A stretch of DNA of 64,000 bases. It comes from Erysipelotrichaceae bacterium. GTDB taxonomy: Bacteria; Bacillota_I; Bacilli_A; Erysipelotrichales; Erysipelotrichaceae. The notes beneath the pieces are model-generated. The model was not told the DNA's origin and did no database searches. It saw nothing but the letters and a program-made list of their open reading frames with translations. Within the stretch, counting starts at the first letter, position 1. Every line of letters begins with the position of its first letter. This document shows, one piece after another, positions 15,634 through 25,046 of the stretch. The stretch covers positions 1 to 64,000 of the forward strand of contig SVBJ01000007.1 in the NCBI GenBank assembly GCA_015058955.1, in the 5' to 3' direction. A program made the position numbers and the translations under genes.

Positions 15634-15668
15634 AAGTCATGCGCTGTTTTTTACGGCGCATGACTTTT
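15634..15668 (+). terminator. Hairpin attenuating read-through from binding protein to transporter
   Basis: AAGTCATGCGC (15634-15644) and GCGCATGACTT (15656-15666) form an 11-bp stem followed by TTTTAAAAA, between bmpA and the ATPase gene. It may be a partial terminator or an mRNA-stabilising stem. Confidence 0.65.
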
Positions 15669-15689
15669 AAAAATTTGTAAGGGGGTCTT

Positions 15690-17252
15690 ATGAAAGAGAC
15701 TATATTGAAACTTGAAAAAGTTACCAAGGTTTATCCTAACGGTACTGTTGCTAACCGTGACATTAACATGGAGTTTGAAAAAGGAGAGATCCACTCCGTC
15801 GTGGGTGAAAACGGTGCGGGCAAATCCACACTGATGAAGATGATCTTCGGTATCGAAAAACCGTCAAGCGGAACGATCACATACAAGGGTGAGGAAACAC
15901 ATTTCAACAGTTCAATGGATGCCATTCATGCCGGAATAGGAATGGTGCACCAGCACTTCATGCTTATTCCATCATTCAGCATCGTTGATAATATCATCCT
16001 TGGTGAAGAACCGACCAAGAGCATCTTCATTGACAAGAAAGAAGCAGCCAAGAGATGTCAGGAATTATCTGACAAATATGATTTCGAACTCGATGTTACT
16101 GCCAAGGTTTCCACCCTGTCAGTAGCAAAAAGGCAGAAAGTTGAAATCCTGAAGACACTTTACCGTAATGCTGAACTGATCATTCTTGACGAACCAACAT
16201 CTGTCCTTACCCCTCAGGAAACTGAGAAGCTGTTTGACCAGCTGCGTTTCTTCAAGGAACAGGGTCATACGATCATCTTCATTTCTCATAAACTTGAAGA
16301 GGTCAAGCAGATTTCCGACAAGATCTCAGTAATCAGAAACGGTGTCAGCAAGGGTACATATCTGAACTCGGAATTAACCATGGAACAGCTGACAAACTTA
16401 ATTATCGGCCGTGACCTGGATAACGATATGGATGAGTACAAGACTCATGAGGATTTCCATAACGAAAAAGCTCTGGAAATCCACGATCTGTACATGGAAA
16501 GAAACGGCAAGCCTGTTCTGAATAATGTATCATTCGCAGTCAAGCGCGGTGAGATTCTCGGTGTTGCCGGTGTAGAAGGTAACGGCCAGCAGGAACTGGT
16601 CAAGTGCATTACCGGTCTGGAAGAAACCCGGTATACCGGAGACATCAATATCTGCGACAAGACCGTAAATGACTTAAAGATCCGGGGCAGAAGAGAGATC
16701 GGCATGGCATACATTCCGGAAGACAGAATGGTTGACGGTGTTGCCGGTGAACTTCCTATCAGCGACAACCTGATTTCCACTTACTATACAAGAGAAGACA
16801 TTAACGGCAAGCTCTTCATGGATGCCAAGGCCATCGCCAAGATGTCTGACGAACTGATCAAGACATTCGCTGTCAAGACCAAGAATGCCCGGGCAGCCGT
16901 AAACAGCCTGTCCGGCGGTAACGTTCAGAAAGTTGTCGTTGCCAGAGAATACAACACTAATTCAACATTCATGATTGCCGAACAGCCGACACACGGTATC
17001 GATATCGGTTCTGCTGAATTCGTCCATCATAAACTGATCGAAATGCGTAATAAGGGAGCAGGAATCTTGCTGGTATCAGCCGACCTCAATGAGGTCATGG
17101 ATCTCTCTGACCGTATCATCGTAATGTTCAACGGCAAGATTGCCGGATATTTCCCTAATGCAAACAAGGTTGATGAAAATGAACTCGGCATGTACATGCT
17201 GGGTGCCAAGCATCAGTCAGCCGAAGAGATTGGAGGTGCATTAAATGACTGA
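15690..17252 (+). CDS. Nucleoside ABC transporter ATP-binding protein (two NBDs)
   Basis: A 520-residue duplicated ATPase of the RbsA/NupA type that powers nucleoside import. NBD1 has Walker A GENGAGKSTLMK (about residues 38-49), signature LSVAK (about 143, less canonical than LSGGQ) and Walker B LIILDEPTSVLTP. NBD2 has GVEGNGQQELVK in place of a normal Walker A (about 294-305) and signature LSGGNVQKV with a Walker B reading FMIAEQPTHGID, where the usual Asp is replaced. This asymmetry is normal for this family. It overlaps the first permease by 8 bases. The operon has the order binding protein, ATPase, permease, permease as in nupABC/bmpA systems. Confidence 0.93.
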   Translation: MKETILKLEKVTKVYPNGTVANRDINMEFEKGEIHSVVGENGAGKSTLMKMIFGIEKPSSGTITYKGEETHFNSSMDAIHAGIGMVHQHFMLIPSFSIVDNIILGEEPTKSIFIDKKEAAKRCQELSDKYDFELDVTAKVSTLSVAKRQKVEILKTLYRNAELIILDEPTSVLTPQETEKLFDQLRFFKEQGHTIIFISHKLEEVKQISDKISVIRNGVSKGTYLNSELTMEQLTNLIIGRDLDNDMDEYKTHEDFHNEKALEIHDLYMERNGKPVLNNVSFAVKRGEILGVAGVEGNGQQELVKCITGLEETRYTGDINICDKTVNDLKIRGRREIGMAYIPEDRMVDGVAGELPISDNLISTYYTREDINGKLFMDAKAIAKMSDELIKTFAVKTKNARAAVNSLSGGNVQKVVVAREYNTNSTFMIAEQPTHGIDIGSAEFVHHKLIEMRNKGAGILLVSADLNEVMDLSDRIIVMFNGKIAGYFPNANKVDENELGMYMLGAKHQSAEEIGGALND

Positions 17253-18357
17253 GAACAAGTTCAGCAAGCTGTCAAAAAACTATAAGCTGTCAATTTCCAA
17301 TCCAAAGTTCTTTGACGCAGTTAAAATGTTCATTTCCATTCTGATTGCCTTAGCCATCACATTTGTCATTCTGTGTCTGGTTTCCAGTGACCCGGTCAAT
17401 GCCATCATCACGATCCTGACAGGTCCGTTAACAAAGACAAGATATATCGGCGCTGTTATTGAAAGCTTCATTCCATATGCCTTTGCCGGTCTGGCAGCAG
17501 GCGTACTGTTCAGTGCCGGTGCCTTCAACCTGGGTGCTGAAGGTATCTACATCCTTTCAGGTGCAGTTGTTACAGCCATCGCCATCAATCCTGTAAGCAC
17601 CAGTCCAGTATTGCATCCGGTCCTGTGCTTCCTGGGTGCTATGGCATTCGGCGGAATCATGATGATTCTGCCAAGCTTCCTGAAGGCAAAGTTCGGGACC
17701 AATGAAATGGTTGTTTCCCTGATGCTTAACTCAATCTATGCCGGTATTGCCGCATATGTTGTCAGAACATTCTTGGGAACGCTGAAGAGAGGCGGAAACA
17801 GCTCAAAAGACTATCTGGCTACTGCCAGGATCGGCTATCTGTATGAGCCATTAAGAATTTCAGCCTGCTTCATCGTCCTGATCGCCGTAACGATCATCCT
17901 GTATCTGGTCATGAAGAAGAGCAGACTTGGATATCAGATCAGACTGGCCGGAACCAACCCTAGATTTGCCGAATATTCCGGAATCAGTGCCTTCAAGCTG
18001 GCCATTTCCACAGCCGCAATCGCCGGTGTTCTCTCCGGCATGGGAGCTGCCACAGCCCTGCTGACGCAGACCTCATTCTACACACCTTCACAGTCCCTGG
18101 TTGGCATAGGCTTCTCCGGAATGCTGCTGTCAATGTTAGGACGTAACAATCCGATAGGAATCATTATTGCCGCATTCATGATCAAGTATCTTGAACAGGG
18201 TACTGCGATCCTGTACTTCGTTGACAAGTCAGTTCCTTCCGAAATCGTTGCCGTTGTTGAAGGTATTGTTATCATGCTTATTTCTTCTCAGCACTTCTTA
18301 AGGAAGTTCAGAGAAAAACAGTTATTAAAGGAGGGCTTAGAGGAACATGTGGAGTAG
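17245..18357 (+). CDS. Nucleoside ABC transporter permease 1
   Basis: A 370-residue inner-membrane permease of the BPD_transp_2 (branched-chain/ribose/BMP) family, with about eight to ten hydrophobic segments starting near residue 30. The family motif GLAAGVLFSAGAFNLGAEG (about 73-91) is conserved, as is EYSGISAFKLAISTAAIAG (about 243-261), the probable coupling helix to the ATPase. It overlaps the ATPase by 8 bases and permease 2 by 11. Confidence 0.92.
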   Translation: MTENKFSKLSKNYKLSISNPKFFDAVKMFISILIALAITFVILCLVSSDPVNAIITILTGPLTKTRYIGAVIESFIPYAFAGLAAGVLFSAGAFNLGAEGIYILSGAVVTAIAINPVSTSPVLHPVLCFLGAMAFGGIMMILPSFLKAKFGTNEMVVSLMLNSIYAGIAAYVVRTFLGTLKRGGNSSKDYLATARIGYLYEPLRISACFIVLIAVTIILYLVMKKSRLGYQIRLAGTNPRFAEYSGISAFKLAISTAAIAGVLSGMGAATALLTQTSFYTPSQSLVGIGFSGMLLSMLGRNNPIGIIIAAFMIKYLEQGTAILYFVDKSVPSEIVAVVEGIVIMLISSQHFLRKFREKQLLKEGLEEHVE

Positions 18358-19285
18358 TGTATTTTCAACCCTGTTTACAATGAGATTCCTGCAGGCGATC
18401 ATCCGTCTTGCCACACCTATCGTATTTGCTGCCTTAGGTGCCTTTACAGCCGCAAGTACCGGTATCGGAAACATCGCTATTGAATCCATCATGACATTCT
18501 CGGCACTGGCCGGTGTTCTGGGCAGCTATCTGTTCAACAATGCCTGGCTCGGTGTTATCTGCGGTCTTGCCATTGGTATTCTGACTGCATTGCTGATCAC
18601 CTTCTTCTCCATGAAGCTGGGTGCTGATGCCTTCCTGATCATGATCGCGCTGAATACGTTTGCTGATTCAGTTGCCATCTTCATTCTTTATCAGCTTACT
18701 GGTGATAAGGGAACAACTGCTTCTCTTGCCACACCGATCCTGTATACTCTGGACATACCGATAATTAAGGACATACCTATCCTCGGTGAGATCCTTTCCG
18801 GTCAGTACATCCTGACATACATCTGCTGGCTGCTGGTAATCATCATGTTCATTGTTATCTACAAGACCCCGTTGGGAATGAGAATGAGAGCATGCGGCCT
18901 GAACGCTGATGCTGCCAAGACTGCCGGTATCAATGTTGAAAGACTGCAGGTACTGTCACTGGTATTATCAGGTGTCTTCGCTGCCTTAGGCGGTGTATAT
19001 CTGTCACTGAACTATCTGAAGATCTTCTCCAAGGGAATGGTCTCCGGTCAGGGGTGGATGGGCGTTGCTGCCAACGGTATCTCCAACGGAAATTACTGGA
19101 CACTGATTCTCTCAGGTGTGATCTTCGCTGTCTTCAGAGCTGTATCCATTATCTTCAGCTCCAACAGTGCATTCCCGACAGACCTGGTAGGTGCAATTCC
19201 ATACTTCTCAGTCTTCGTCATCCTGACTGCAGCATCAATCATCAATTACTACCGCATCAAGCGTGGTAAGATTGAGGAACATTAA
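18347..19285 (+). CDS. Nucleoside ABC transporter permease 2
   Basis: A 312-residue companion permease, with about eight membrane helices and the conserved GAFTAASTGIGNIAIES (about residues 31-47) and the coupling region AKTAGINVERLQVLSLVLSG (about 196-215). Paired BMP-type permeases of unequal length are typical of the family. It overlaps its neighbours on both sides, by 11 bases with permease 1 and one base with the hydrolase (TAATG). Confidence 0.92.
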   Translation: MWSSVFSTLFTMRFLQAIIRLATPIVFAALGAFTAASTGIGNIAIESIMTFSALAGVLGSYLFNNAWLGVICGLAIGILTALLITFFSMKLGADAFLIMIALNTFADSVAIFILYQLTGDKGTTASLATPILYTLDIPIIKDIPILGEILSGQYILTYICWLLVIIMFIVIYKTPLGMRMRACGLNADAAKTAGINVERLQVLSLVLSGVFAALGGVYLSLNYLKIFSKGMVSGQGWMGVAANGISNGNYWTLILSGVIFAVFRAVSIIFSSNSAFPTDLVGAIPYFSVFVILTAASIINYYRIKRGKIEEH

Positions 19286-20223
19286 TGCGTAACATCATTA
19301 TTGACTGCGATCCGGGACACGATGACGTCATAGCATTCCTGGTAGCTTTGGCCAATCAGGAAGAGCTGAATATTCTGGGTATTACGACTGTTGCCGGCAA
19401 TCAGACACTGACAAAGGTCACAAATAACATTCTGAAAGTCCAGGATTATCTGGGTGTTCATATCCCGGTATCAATGGGTTATTCAACACCGCTGGTAAAG
19501 GAACTGGATGTCCAGCCGCAGGCACACGGTGCTACCGGCATGGATGGTCCGCAGATCCCGGAACCTCATTCAAAGCCAACAGGCATGCATGCCATTGAGT
19601 TCATGAAGAAGACTCTTATGGAAGCAGAAGATAAGGTTACGATGGTCTGCATCGGACCTCTGACCAACATGGGCCTGTTCTTAAAGACCTATCCTGAATT
19701 ACGGGAAAAGATCGACTGCATTGCCATCATGGGCGGGGGTATAAACAGAGGCAACACTCTGATAAAGGCTGAGTTTAACATCTATCATGATCCGGACGCT
19801 GCCAAGATCGTCTTTGACTCAGGTATCAAGGTCGTCATGGCTCCATTGGAAGTCTGCTACGCTGCCAGCATTCTGTTAACTGAAACAGAGAAGTTCGCTG
19901 AAGGTGGCAAGGTATCACGTTTCGTTTATGACCTGATGAAGTTCTATCAGGGTTATGCCATCAGAAACGGCTGGGACAGAACAGCAATCTTCGACGCTGT
20001 TCCGGTCACCTGGCTTATTCATCCGGAATTCTTCACTGCTGAAGAATACGAGGTGTACATTGAAACCGATGGCAGATACTGCCGCGGGATGACCGTAGTT
20101 GATACCAGAGGCTACAAGGGTGAACTGAAGAACCCTAAGACCGTACTGGTTGATGCTGACAGAGAGAAGTTCATTGAATTTCTGTTCAAATGCATTAACA
20201 AGCTGGACAGAATTTACGCTTAG
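19285..20223 (+). CDS. Ribonucleoside hydrolase (IUNH family)
   Basis: A 312-residue inosine/uridine-preferring nucleoside hydrolase, cleaving imported nucleosides to base and ribose. The calcium-binding DCDPGHDD (residues 6-13) is perfect, NFNIYHDP-like AEFNIYHDPDAAKI (about 166-179) carries the ribose-binding Asn and Asp, and DAVPVTWLIHPEFF (about 236-249) supplies the last Asp ligand. It is cotranscribed with the importer, which indicates nucleoside salvage. The base specificity is not readable. Confidence 0.95.
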   Translation: MRNIIIDCDPGHDDVIAFLVALANQEELNILGITTVAGNQTLTKVTNNILKVQDYLGVHIPVSMGYSTPLVKELDVQPQAHGATGMDGPQIPEPHSKPTGMHAIEFMKKTLMEAEDKVTMVCIGPLTNMGLFLKTYPELREKIDCIAIMGGGINRGNTLIKAEFNIYHDPDAAKIVFDSGIKVVMAPLEVCYAASILLTETEKFAEGGKVSRFVYDLMKFYQGYAIRNGWDRTAIFDAVPVTWLIHPEFFTAEEYEVYIETDGRYCRGMTVVDTRGYKGELKNPKTVLVDADREKFIEFLFKCINKLDRIYA

Positions 20224-20228
20224 AAAAT

Positions 20229-20258
20229 ACAGACAGGTTCATTCCTGTCTGTTTTTCT
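20229..20258 (+). terminator. Strong intrinsic terminator of the nucleoside operon
   Basis: ACAGACAGG (20229-20237), 6-base loop, CCTGTCTGT (20244-20252), followed by a T-run. Confidence 0.9.
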
Positions 20259-20296
20259 TTGTCACTGTAGTATACTGAAGACAGGAGAACAGAAAT

Positions 20297-21160
20297 ATGA
20301 GAGTAATGGTTACCGGTGCATCCGGTCTCCTTGGTGAGGAGATTGCGGATCATTTTGAAGCGAAAGGTCATGAAGTCATCAGACTGAAGGGCAGAAAGCA
20401 GCTGGATCTCAGAGATCTGGAAGCTGTAATGCATTTTGTTGAAGACACTCATCCAGATGCAATTGTACATGCAGCGGCAATAAAGAACGTTGATGAAGCG
20501 GAAAAAGATCCTGAGGGAACATATCTTACAAATACAGTGGCAACCAGAAACGTTGCCATGGCAGCCGGAAAATGTGGGGCAAAAATGGTCTACATCAGTA
20601 CTGATGCGGTTTTTGATGGTGAAAAGGAGAACGTGTATCACGAATTCGATCCGGTCGGACCGATCAATGTGTACGGTGCCAGCAAGCTTGCGGGTGAACA
20701 GGCAGTAAAGGAACTGTGTGAGCGTCATTTCATTGTCAGAACAGGCCTGCTGTTTGGACTGAAAGGAAGACGGGAAACCAACATGGTCCGTGGCCTGTTT
20801 GCCAGATGGGCGAAAGGGGAAGTGATTCCGGCTGCCGTAAATCAGAGATGCTCCAATACCTATACGCGGGATCTGTCCAGAGCCATTGAGATAATGGCCA
20901 ATACCGAATACTATGGCACTTACCATATCTGCAATAATGGCCGGGCTTCCCGATATGAGTTCTATTTAAAACTGTGTACCATGGCCGGATATTCACCTGA
21001 TCAGGTGCAGCCTGCCCAGGCTTCTGCCATCAGATATGCCCGCAGGCATAAGAATACAGCGATGATCTCACTTTTGTATAAAGATACATTTAAAGATGAA
21101 ATGAGTGACTGGGAAGATGCCGTCAGCCGTTTCATGGAAGAATATAAGAAGGAGAATTAA
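20297..21160 (+). CDS. RmlD-like NAD(P)-dependent sugar-nucleotide reductase (SDR)
   Basis: A 287-residue extended short-chain dehydrogenase of the dTDP-4-dehydrorhamnose reductase type. The Rossmann motif is VTGASGLLGEE (residues 5-15), DAIVHAAAIKNVDEAEKDP (about 54-72) contains the AAxxxVDxxE family pattern, and the catalytic Tyr-x-x-x-Lys is YGASK (about 128-132). The rest of a rhamnose pathway is not here, so the substrate could be another sugar nucleotide or another aldehyde. It has an AGGAGAACAG ribosome site and is followed by an epimerase whose ribosome site lies inside its final codons. Confidence 0.8.
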   Translation: MRVMVTGASGLLGEEIADHFEAKGHEVIRLKGRKQLDLRDLEAVMHFVEDTHPDAIVHAAAIKNVDEAEKDPEGTYLTNTVATRNVAMAAGKCGAKMVYISTDAVFDGEKENVYHEFDPVGPINVYGASKLAGEQAVKELCERHFIVRTGLLFGLKGRRETNMVRGLFARWAKGEVIPAAVNQRCSNTYTRDLSRAIEIMANTEYYGTYHICNNGRASRYEFYLKLCTMAGYSPDQVQPAQASAIRYARRHKNTAMISLLYKDTFKDEMSDWEDAVSRFMEEYKKEN

Positions 21161-21161
21161 C

Positions 21162-21839
21162 ATGAAGAAAATCAAGTTTTATGCTTCGATCTGGGCGCTG
21201 GACCCAAGAGAAATTATGGACTATGTCAGAGCCTTTGAAGAGACAAAGACCGATGGTCTGCACTTTGACATCATGGACGGTCATTACGTTCCTAATCTGG
21301 CGATGGGGACTGATGAAGCCAAGCTGTGGCACTCTCTGACCGACATTCCGCTGGATGTGCACTGCATGGCTTATAATCCGGAAAGAATACTTGAATACTA
21401 TGAATTAAGAGAAGGGGACCGCGTCAGTTTTCATCCGGAAACCTGTGCCCAGCCTTACCGTCTGCTGCAGAATCTGAAAAAGAAGGGGCTGAAGGCCGGA
21501 TACGCCTTAAGTCCGAGCATTTCCCTGGAGTATGTCCGTGAAGCTCTGCCGGTTCTGGATTTTGTTAACTTCCTTTCCATCAACCCGGGATTCTTCGGAC
21601 AGCCAATGGTACCTAATGCCATTGAAAAACTGGAAAGGCTGGTGGAGATCTGCTCTCATGCTGATCACAAGATTGAGATAACGGTAGACGGAAGCATCAT
21701 TCCGGAACATGGAAAACTGTATGTCCGGGCTGGGGCTGATTCAATGGTTGCCGGTCCTTCAACCTTGGAAAAGGGTGGCCCGTCAAAGTATGCCGAGAAC
21801 ATGATCAATTACTGCCGTGAAGTGGGAATTGAGCATTAA
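21162..21839 (+). CDS. Ribulose-phosphate 3-epimerase family protein
   Basis: A 225-residue TIM-barrel epimerase. YASIWALDP (usually PSILxAD, residues 7-15), LHFDIMDGHYVPNLAMG (about 33-49) with metal-binding His and Asp, and DVHCMAYNPER (about 64-74) follow the family plan. INPGFFGQPMVPNAI (about 139-153) and EITVDGSI (about 167-174) complete the metal and phosphate sites. The N-terminal motif departs from housekeeping Rpe, so D-allulose- or another ketohexose-6-phosphate 3-epimerase is possible. The ATG at 21162 follows AAGGAGAATTAAC. It ends just before the starch locus. Confidence 0.85.
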   Translation: MKKIKFYASIWALDPREIMDYVRAFEETKTDGLHFDIMDGHYVPNLAMGTDEAKLWHSLTDIPLDVHCMAYNPERILEYYELREGDRVSFHPETCAQPYRLLQNLKKKGLKAGYALSPSISLEYVREALPVLDFVNFLSINPGFFGQPMVPNAIEKLERLVEICSHADHKIEITVDGSIIPEHGKLYVRAGADSMVAGPSTLEKGGPSKYAENMINYCREVGIEH

Positions 21840-21893
21840 GACAGCGTAAAACCCGGTCGGAAAGGTATTTTATAAAAATAATTTTACTTTAGG

Positions 21894-21934
21894 AAAACGT
21901 TTTTTCTTAACATGTGAAATATTTGTGATATTAT
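21894..21934 (+). promoter_or_regulatory. Promoter and AACGTT operator of the starch-binding lipoprotein gene
   Basis: The palindrome AAAACGTTTT (21894-21903) is next to a promoter TTAACA (21907-21912), 16-bp spacer, TATTAT (21929-21934) with a TGA extension. The palindrome fits a LacI-family operator such as MalR, and also matches most of the CcpA catabolite (cre) consensus. Confidence 0.6.
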
Positions 21935-21983
21935 AAAGTTGAAACAAAGTTTTCTAAAACAAATTAAGAAGGAGAGATAGGAA

Positions 21984-22946
21984 ATGAAAAAATTTTTAGT
22001 TGCTTTATTATCAGTAATGATGGTACTGTCAATGGCCGCTTGCGGTAAGCCAGCACCAAAGCCTTTAGCTGATGATACTCATGCAGCATGGGTTGCTCAT
22101 GGTCAGTATTTATTAGCTGATGGAACTCAGAATGGATGGAACGGTAAGGATACCGCATTATATGAAGCATCAGCCTTAAAGGCAATTGCTCTTGAAGATG
22201 TCAAGACAATCAACGAAGCTTTATATAACACTCTTTCCAGCAAGGAAATCAAATATCTGTATACTATCGATATAGTATTAGGTGTAAACGATGCCGGTTG
22301 GACTACAAACGCTCTGATCGACGGCAAGCTGTACAGAGTAAACGGCTCTAATGCCTTCAAGGTTGCTCAGTGCTCAGTAGACGTTGATGGCGATACCAAG
22401 GTATATGCAGAAGACCAGTGGATCTCTGACCCTAAGACAGCTCATGCTGAATCATTAACACCTGATACATTATTCATGCCTGTATGGCAGGAAGAAAACG
22501 ATGAATACGGTTTCTCATGGGCCAGCAACCCTGCATGCATCGGTGTTCCGGGTCTGTATACTCTGGTCATCGCTCAGTATACTTCAGTTTCATCTGCTTC
22601 AACTCCAGGCTATGGCATCGGCTTAGTTCTGAAGGAAGCAAGAGATGGACAGGCTCAGGAACTGATCGTTGAATTTGTTCCATCTGAACATCAGTTCGGT
22701 GTTGTCGGCTCAATGACTGAATGGGGCGGCAAGGAAGACTTCCCAATGACAGCTGGCGAAAACAACAGCTGGAGTGCTGAAGTTGAATTAAAGGCCGGCG
22801 ATGAATTCAAGGTACGTGCTGACAGCGCATGGGACAACAACTGGGGTGCTGCAGATGGCTCTAACTTAGTAGCTGCTGAAGATGGCACTTATGTTGTAAC
22901 AATTACCTTTGGTGATGAAGTAGTCGTTTCTGCTGAAAAGAAATAA
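21984..22946 (+). CDS. Starch-binding-type surface lipoprotein
   Basis: A 320-residue lipoprotein, lipobox MAAC with Cys at residue 20. Two regions look like SusE/SusF-type or CBM-like beta modules. Near the N-terminus AAWVAHGQYLLADGTQNGWN resembles the opening of such a module. The last 90 residues run from VVGSMTEWG through SWSAEVELKAGDEFKVRADSAWDNNWGA to VVTITF. In the family, aromatic residues there bind starch helices. A cell-surface capture role fits its place in front of amylase and pullulanase lipoproteins. It is followed by a terminator, so it is probably expressed at its own level. The function is an inference from domain look and context. Confidence 0.7.
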   Translation: MKKFLVALLSVMMVLSMAACGKPAPKPLADDTHAAWVAHGQYLLADGTQNGWNGKDTALYEASALKAIALEDVKTINEALYNTLSSKEIKYLYTIDIVLGVNDAGWTTNALIDGKLYRVNGSNAFKVAQCSVDVDGDTKVYAEDQWISDPKTAHAESLTPDTLFMPVWQEENDEYGFSWASNPACIGVPGLYTLVIAQYTSVSSASTPGYGIGLVLKEARDGQAQELIVEFVPSEHQFGVVGSMTEWGGKEDFPMTAGENNSWSAEVELKAGDEFKVRADSAWDNNWGAADGSNLVAAEDGTYVVTITFGDEVVVSAEKK

Positions 22947-22970
22947 TTCAAATACCTAACCTTAAATGAC

Positions 22971-22997
22971 AGGGCTTCTCATTATGTGAAGCCCTTT
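22971..22997 (+). terminator. Intrinsic terminator after the starch-binding lipoprotein
   Basis: AGGGCTTC (22971-22978), loop of nine, GAAGCCCT (22988-22995), then TTCTTG. Confidence 0.75.
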
Positions 22998-23044
22998 CTT
23001 GTAATTGTCCCCCGGAAATAATGATCCGGAAGGAGGAAAGAACC

Positions 23045-25033
23045 ATGAAAAAACTATTGTGTTTAATGATGGCAGTACTGTTAGCCTGCAGTTTTACCGC
23101 CTGCAGGGATAACAAGCCATCACAATATCAGGATTTTGCGGATAACTATACCGACAGACTGCCGGATAATGCCGAGGATGGCCTGACTCTTCATGCCTTT
23201 AACTGGACTTATAATCAGATCCGTGAAAACCTGGAGAACATAGCCAATGCCGGTTTCAAGAATGTTCTGACCATGCCGGTACAGCAGCCTAAAAGCGGCG
23301 GTTCAGCCTGGTGGGCTTTCTATCAGCCGTTAAGCTTCTCCATAGGTGACAAGTCATCATTGGGCAGCAAGGATGATCTGGTAGCTCTCTGCCGGGAAGC
23401 AGAAAAGTATAATATATGCATTCTGGCTGACATTGTCGCCAACCACATGGCTACTACCGATGATGAAGGAAAGGAAGAAGACGGTACGCCAACCGTCATG
23501 GCAGCGGTAGCTGATTATGAGCCGGTTCTCTATGCCAACCGCAATGAGGATACCGACGGCAACGGCGTGACCTTCCACCATAATAAGAACGCGAAGGGCA
23601 GCGGAGCCGAAACGCAGTATTATCCTTACGGAAACCTGCCTGACCTGAATACCGCCAATCCATATGTCCAGGGCAGAATTCTTTCGCTGCTGGAAGAATG
23701 CATTGATGCCGGAATCGACGGATTCCGTTTTGATGCCGCCAAGCATATCGAAACTTCCCAGGACCCTGACTATGCCAGTGATTTCTGGGAAAATACGGTC
23801 GGCAAGGCAAAGGAATATTATAAGAAGAAAACCGGGAAAAACCTGTATGTATACGGAGAGATCCTGAATTCTCCGGCAAACAGACCGCTGTCATACTATA
23901 CTTCAATGATGCTGGTAACTGATGATGGCTTTGCTTCTCAATATAAGAGTGCCGTATCCAAAAAGGATCCCAATATGATACTTAATGCCACTCTTAAGGT
24001 CGATGATGCTACCAAACTGATTGCCTGGGTGGAAAGCCATGACGAATATGTCAGTTCCAATACCCATTACACTCCGATCAGAATAGCCAAGTACTGGGCA
24101 GTCATCGCTGCCAAGAAAGGGTTAGGCGGACTGTATCTGGCCCGTCCGACTGACGGTCTGGAAGTCGGCAAGATCGGCTCCTACGCTTATGAAAGTGAGC
24201 GGGTAGCGGTATCCAACCGATTCCATAACCGTTTTTATGATGCTGAAAGTTATGAATCAGTCGATGGAACATGCTACGTTGTTGAAAAGATAGGTAATAA
24301 TGATCAGGGAGTTCTGATCATAAATCTCGGAGATATTACACCTCAGAAAACAGTTGAGGTTGCAGTACCACATATGGAAAGCGGTAACTATTATGATGCT
24401 CTGACCGGCAACAAGGTCGTTGTTGACAAAGGCGTTGCCAAAGTCATGTTTGATTCCAATGGTGTAGCAGTCATTACCAGAAGCAGGGACATTCATCCGC
24501 AGCTGACCATCTCAGAACGTGACTGTTCATTTACCGATGATCTGGAAGTTACGATGAATGCCAAAAACTATGATGAGGGCTACTACTGGTTCAACAATGA
24601 CAAGGCCGGCAAGACTGACATCAGCGCTGAGACCACGCTCCACATGAAGGATCATGTGTCTGACAGCAAGGTTGATCTGCATGTCTATCTGCGCAAGGGT
24701 ATCAATGTCTTTGAACAGACCTTCACTTATAAGAAGATGGAAACCGTTGAAGGAAGATTCAATGTTCTCAATCTTGACCCGTCATATCTCAATGGCGACT
24801 ATGAGCTCTACATCTGGAGCTGGCTGCCGGGTAAATGGAGCAAGGACTATGAAATCAGAGACGGCGTAATGCTGGTTGATACTACCGGCATGACAGGTTT
24901 CCTGATCGCCATTTTCCCGAAGGGTTATGAAATAACGAATTTAAACGAATGGGATTCCAATGTCATCAAGCAGTCAGCGGACATCAAGGATGATGTATTG
25001 CGCAGCGGTTTTGTCGACATGAGCGGATTCTAA
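23045..25033 (+). CDS. Lipoprotein alpha-amylase (GH13)
   Basis: A 662-residue surface lipoprotein, lipobox FTAC (Cys about residue 19). The GH13 barrel begins with LHAFNWTYNQIRENL (about 45-59). Region I is DIVANHM (about 129-135), region II GFRFDAAKHIE with the nucleophile Asp (about 228-238), region III VYGEIL with the acid/base Glu (about 268-273), and region IV VESHDEY with the transition-state Asp (about 329-335). Residues about 445-662 are beta-rich and probably include the barrel C-domain and a carbohydrate-binding or Ig-like module. It should hydrolyse alpha-1,4 bonds of starch outside the cell. The ATG at 23045 follows AGGAGGAAAGAACC and precedes the pullulanase by 13 bp. Confidence 0.9.
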   Translation: MKKLLCLMMAVLLACSFTACRDNKPSQYQDFADNYTDRLPDNAEDGLTLHAFNWTYNQIRENLENIANAGFKNVLTMPVQQPKSGGSAWWAFYQPLSFSIGDKSSLGSKDDLVALCREAEKYNICILADIVANHMATTDDEGKEEDGTPTVMAAVADYEPVLYANRNEDTDGNGVTFHHNKNAKGSGAETQYYPYGNLPDLNTANPYVQGRILSLLEECIDAGIDGFRFDAAKHIETSQDPDYASDFWENTVGKAKEYYKKKTGKNLYVYGEILNSPANRPLSYYTSMMLVTDDGFASQYKSAVSKKDPNMILNATLKVDDATKLIAWVESHDEYVSSNTHYTPIRIAKYWAVIAAKKGLGGLYLARPTDGLEVGKIGSYAYESERVAVSNRFHNRFYDAESYESVDGTCYVVEKIGNNDQGVLIINLGDITPQKTVEVAVPHMESGNYYDALTGNKVVVDKGVAKVMFDSNGVAVITRSRDIHPQLTISERDCSFTDDLEVTMNAKNYDEGYYWFNNDKAGKTDISAETTLHMKDHVSDSKVDLHVYLRKGINVFEQTFTYKKMETVEGRFNVLNLDPSYLNGDYELYIWSWLPGKWSKDYEIRDGVMLVDTTGMTGFLIAIFPKGYEITNLNEWDSNVIKQSADIKDDVLRSGFVDMSGF

Positions 25034-25046
25034 AAAGGAGGAGAAG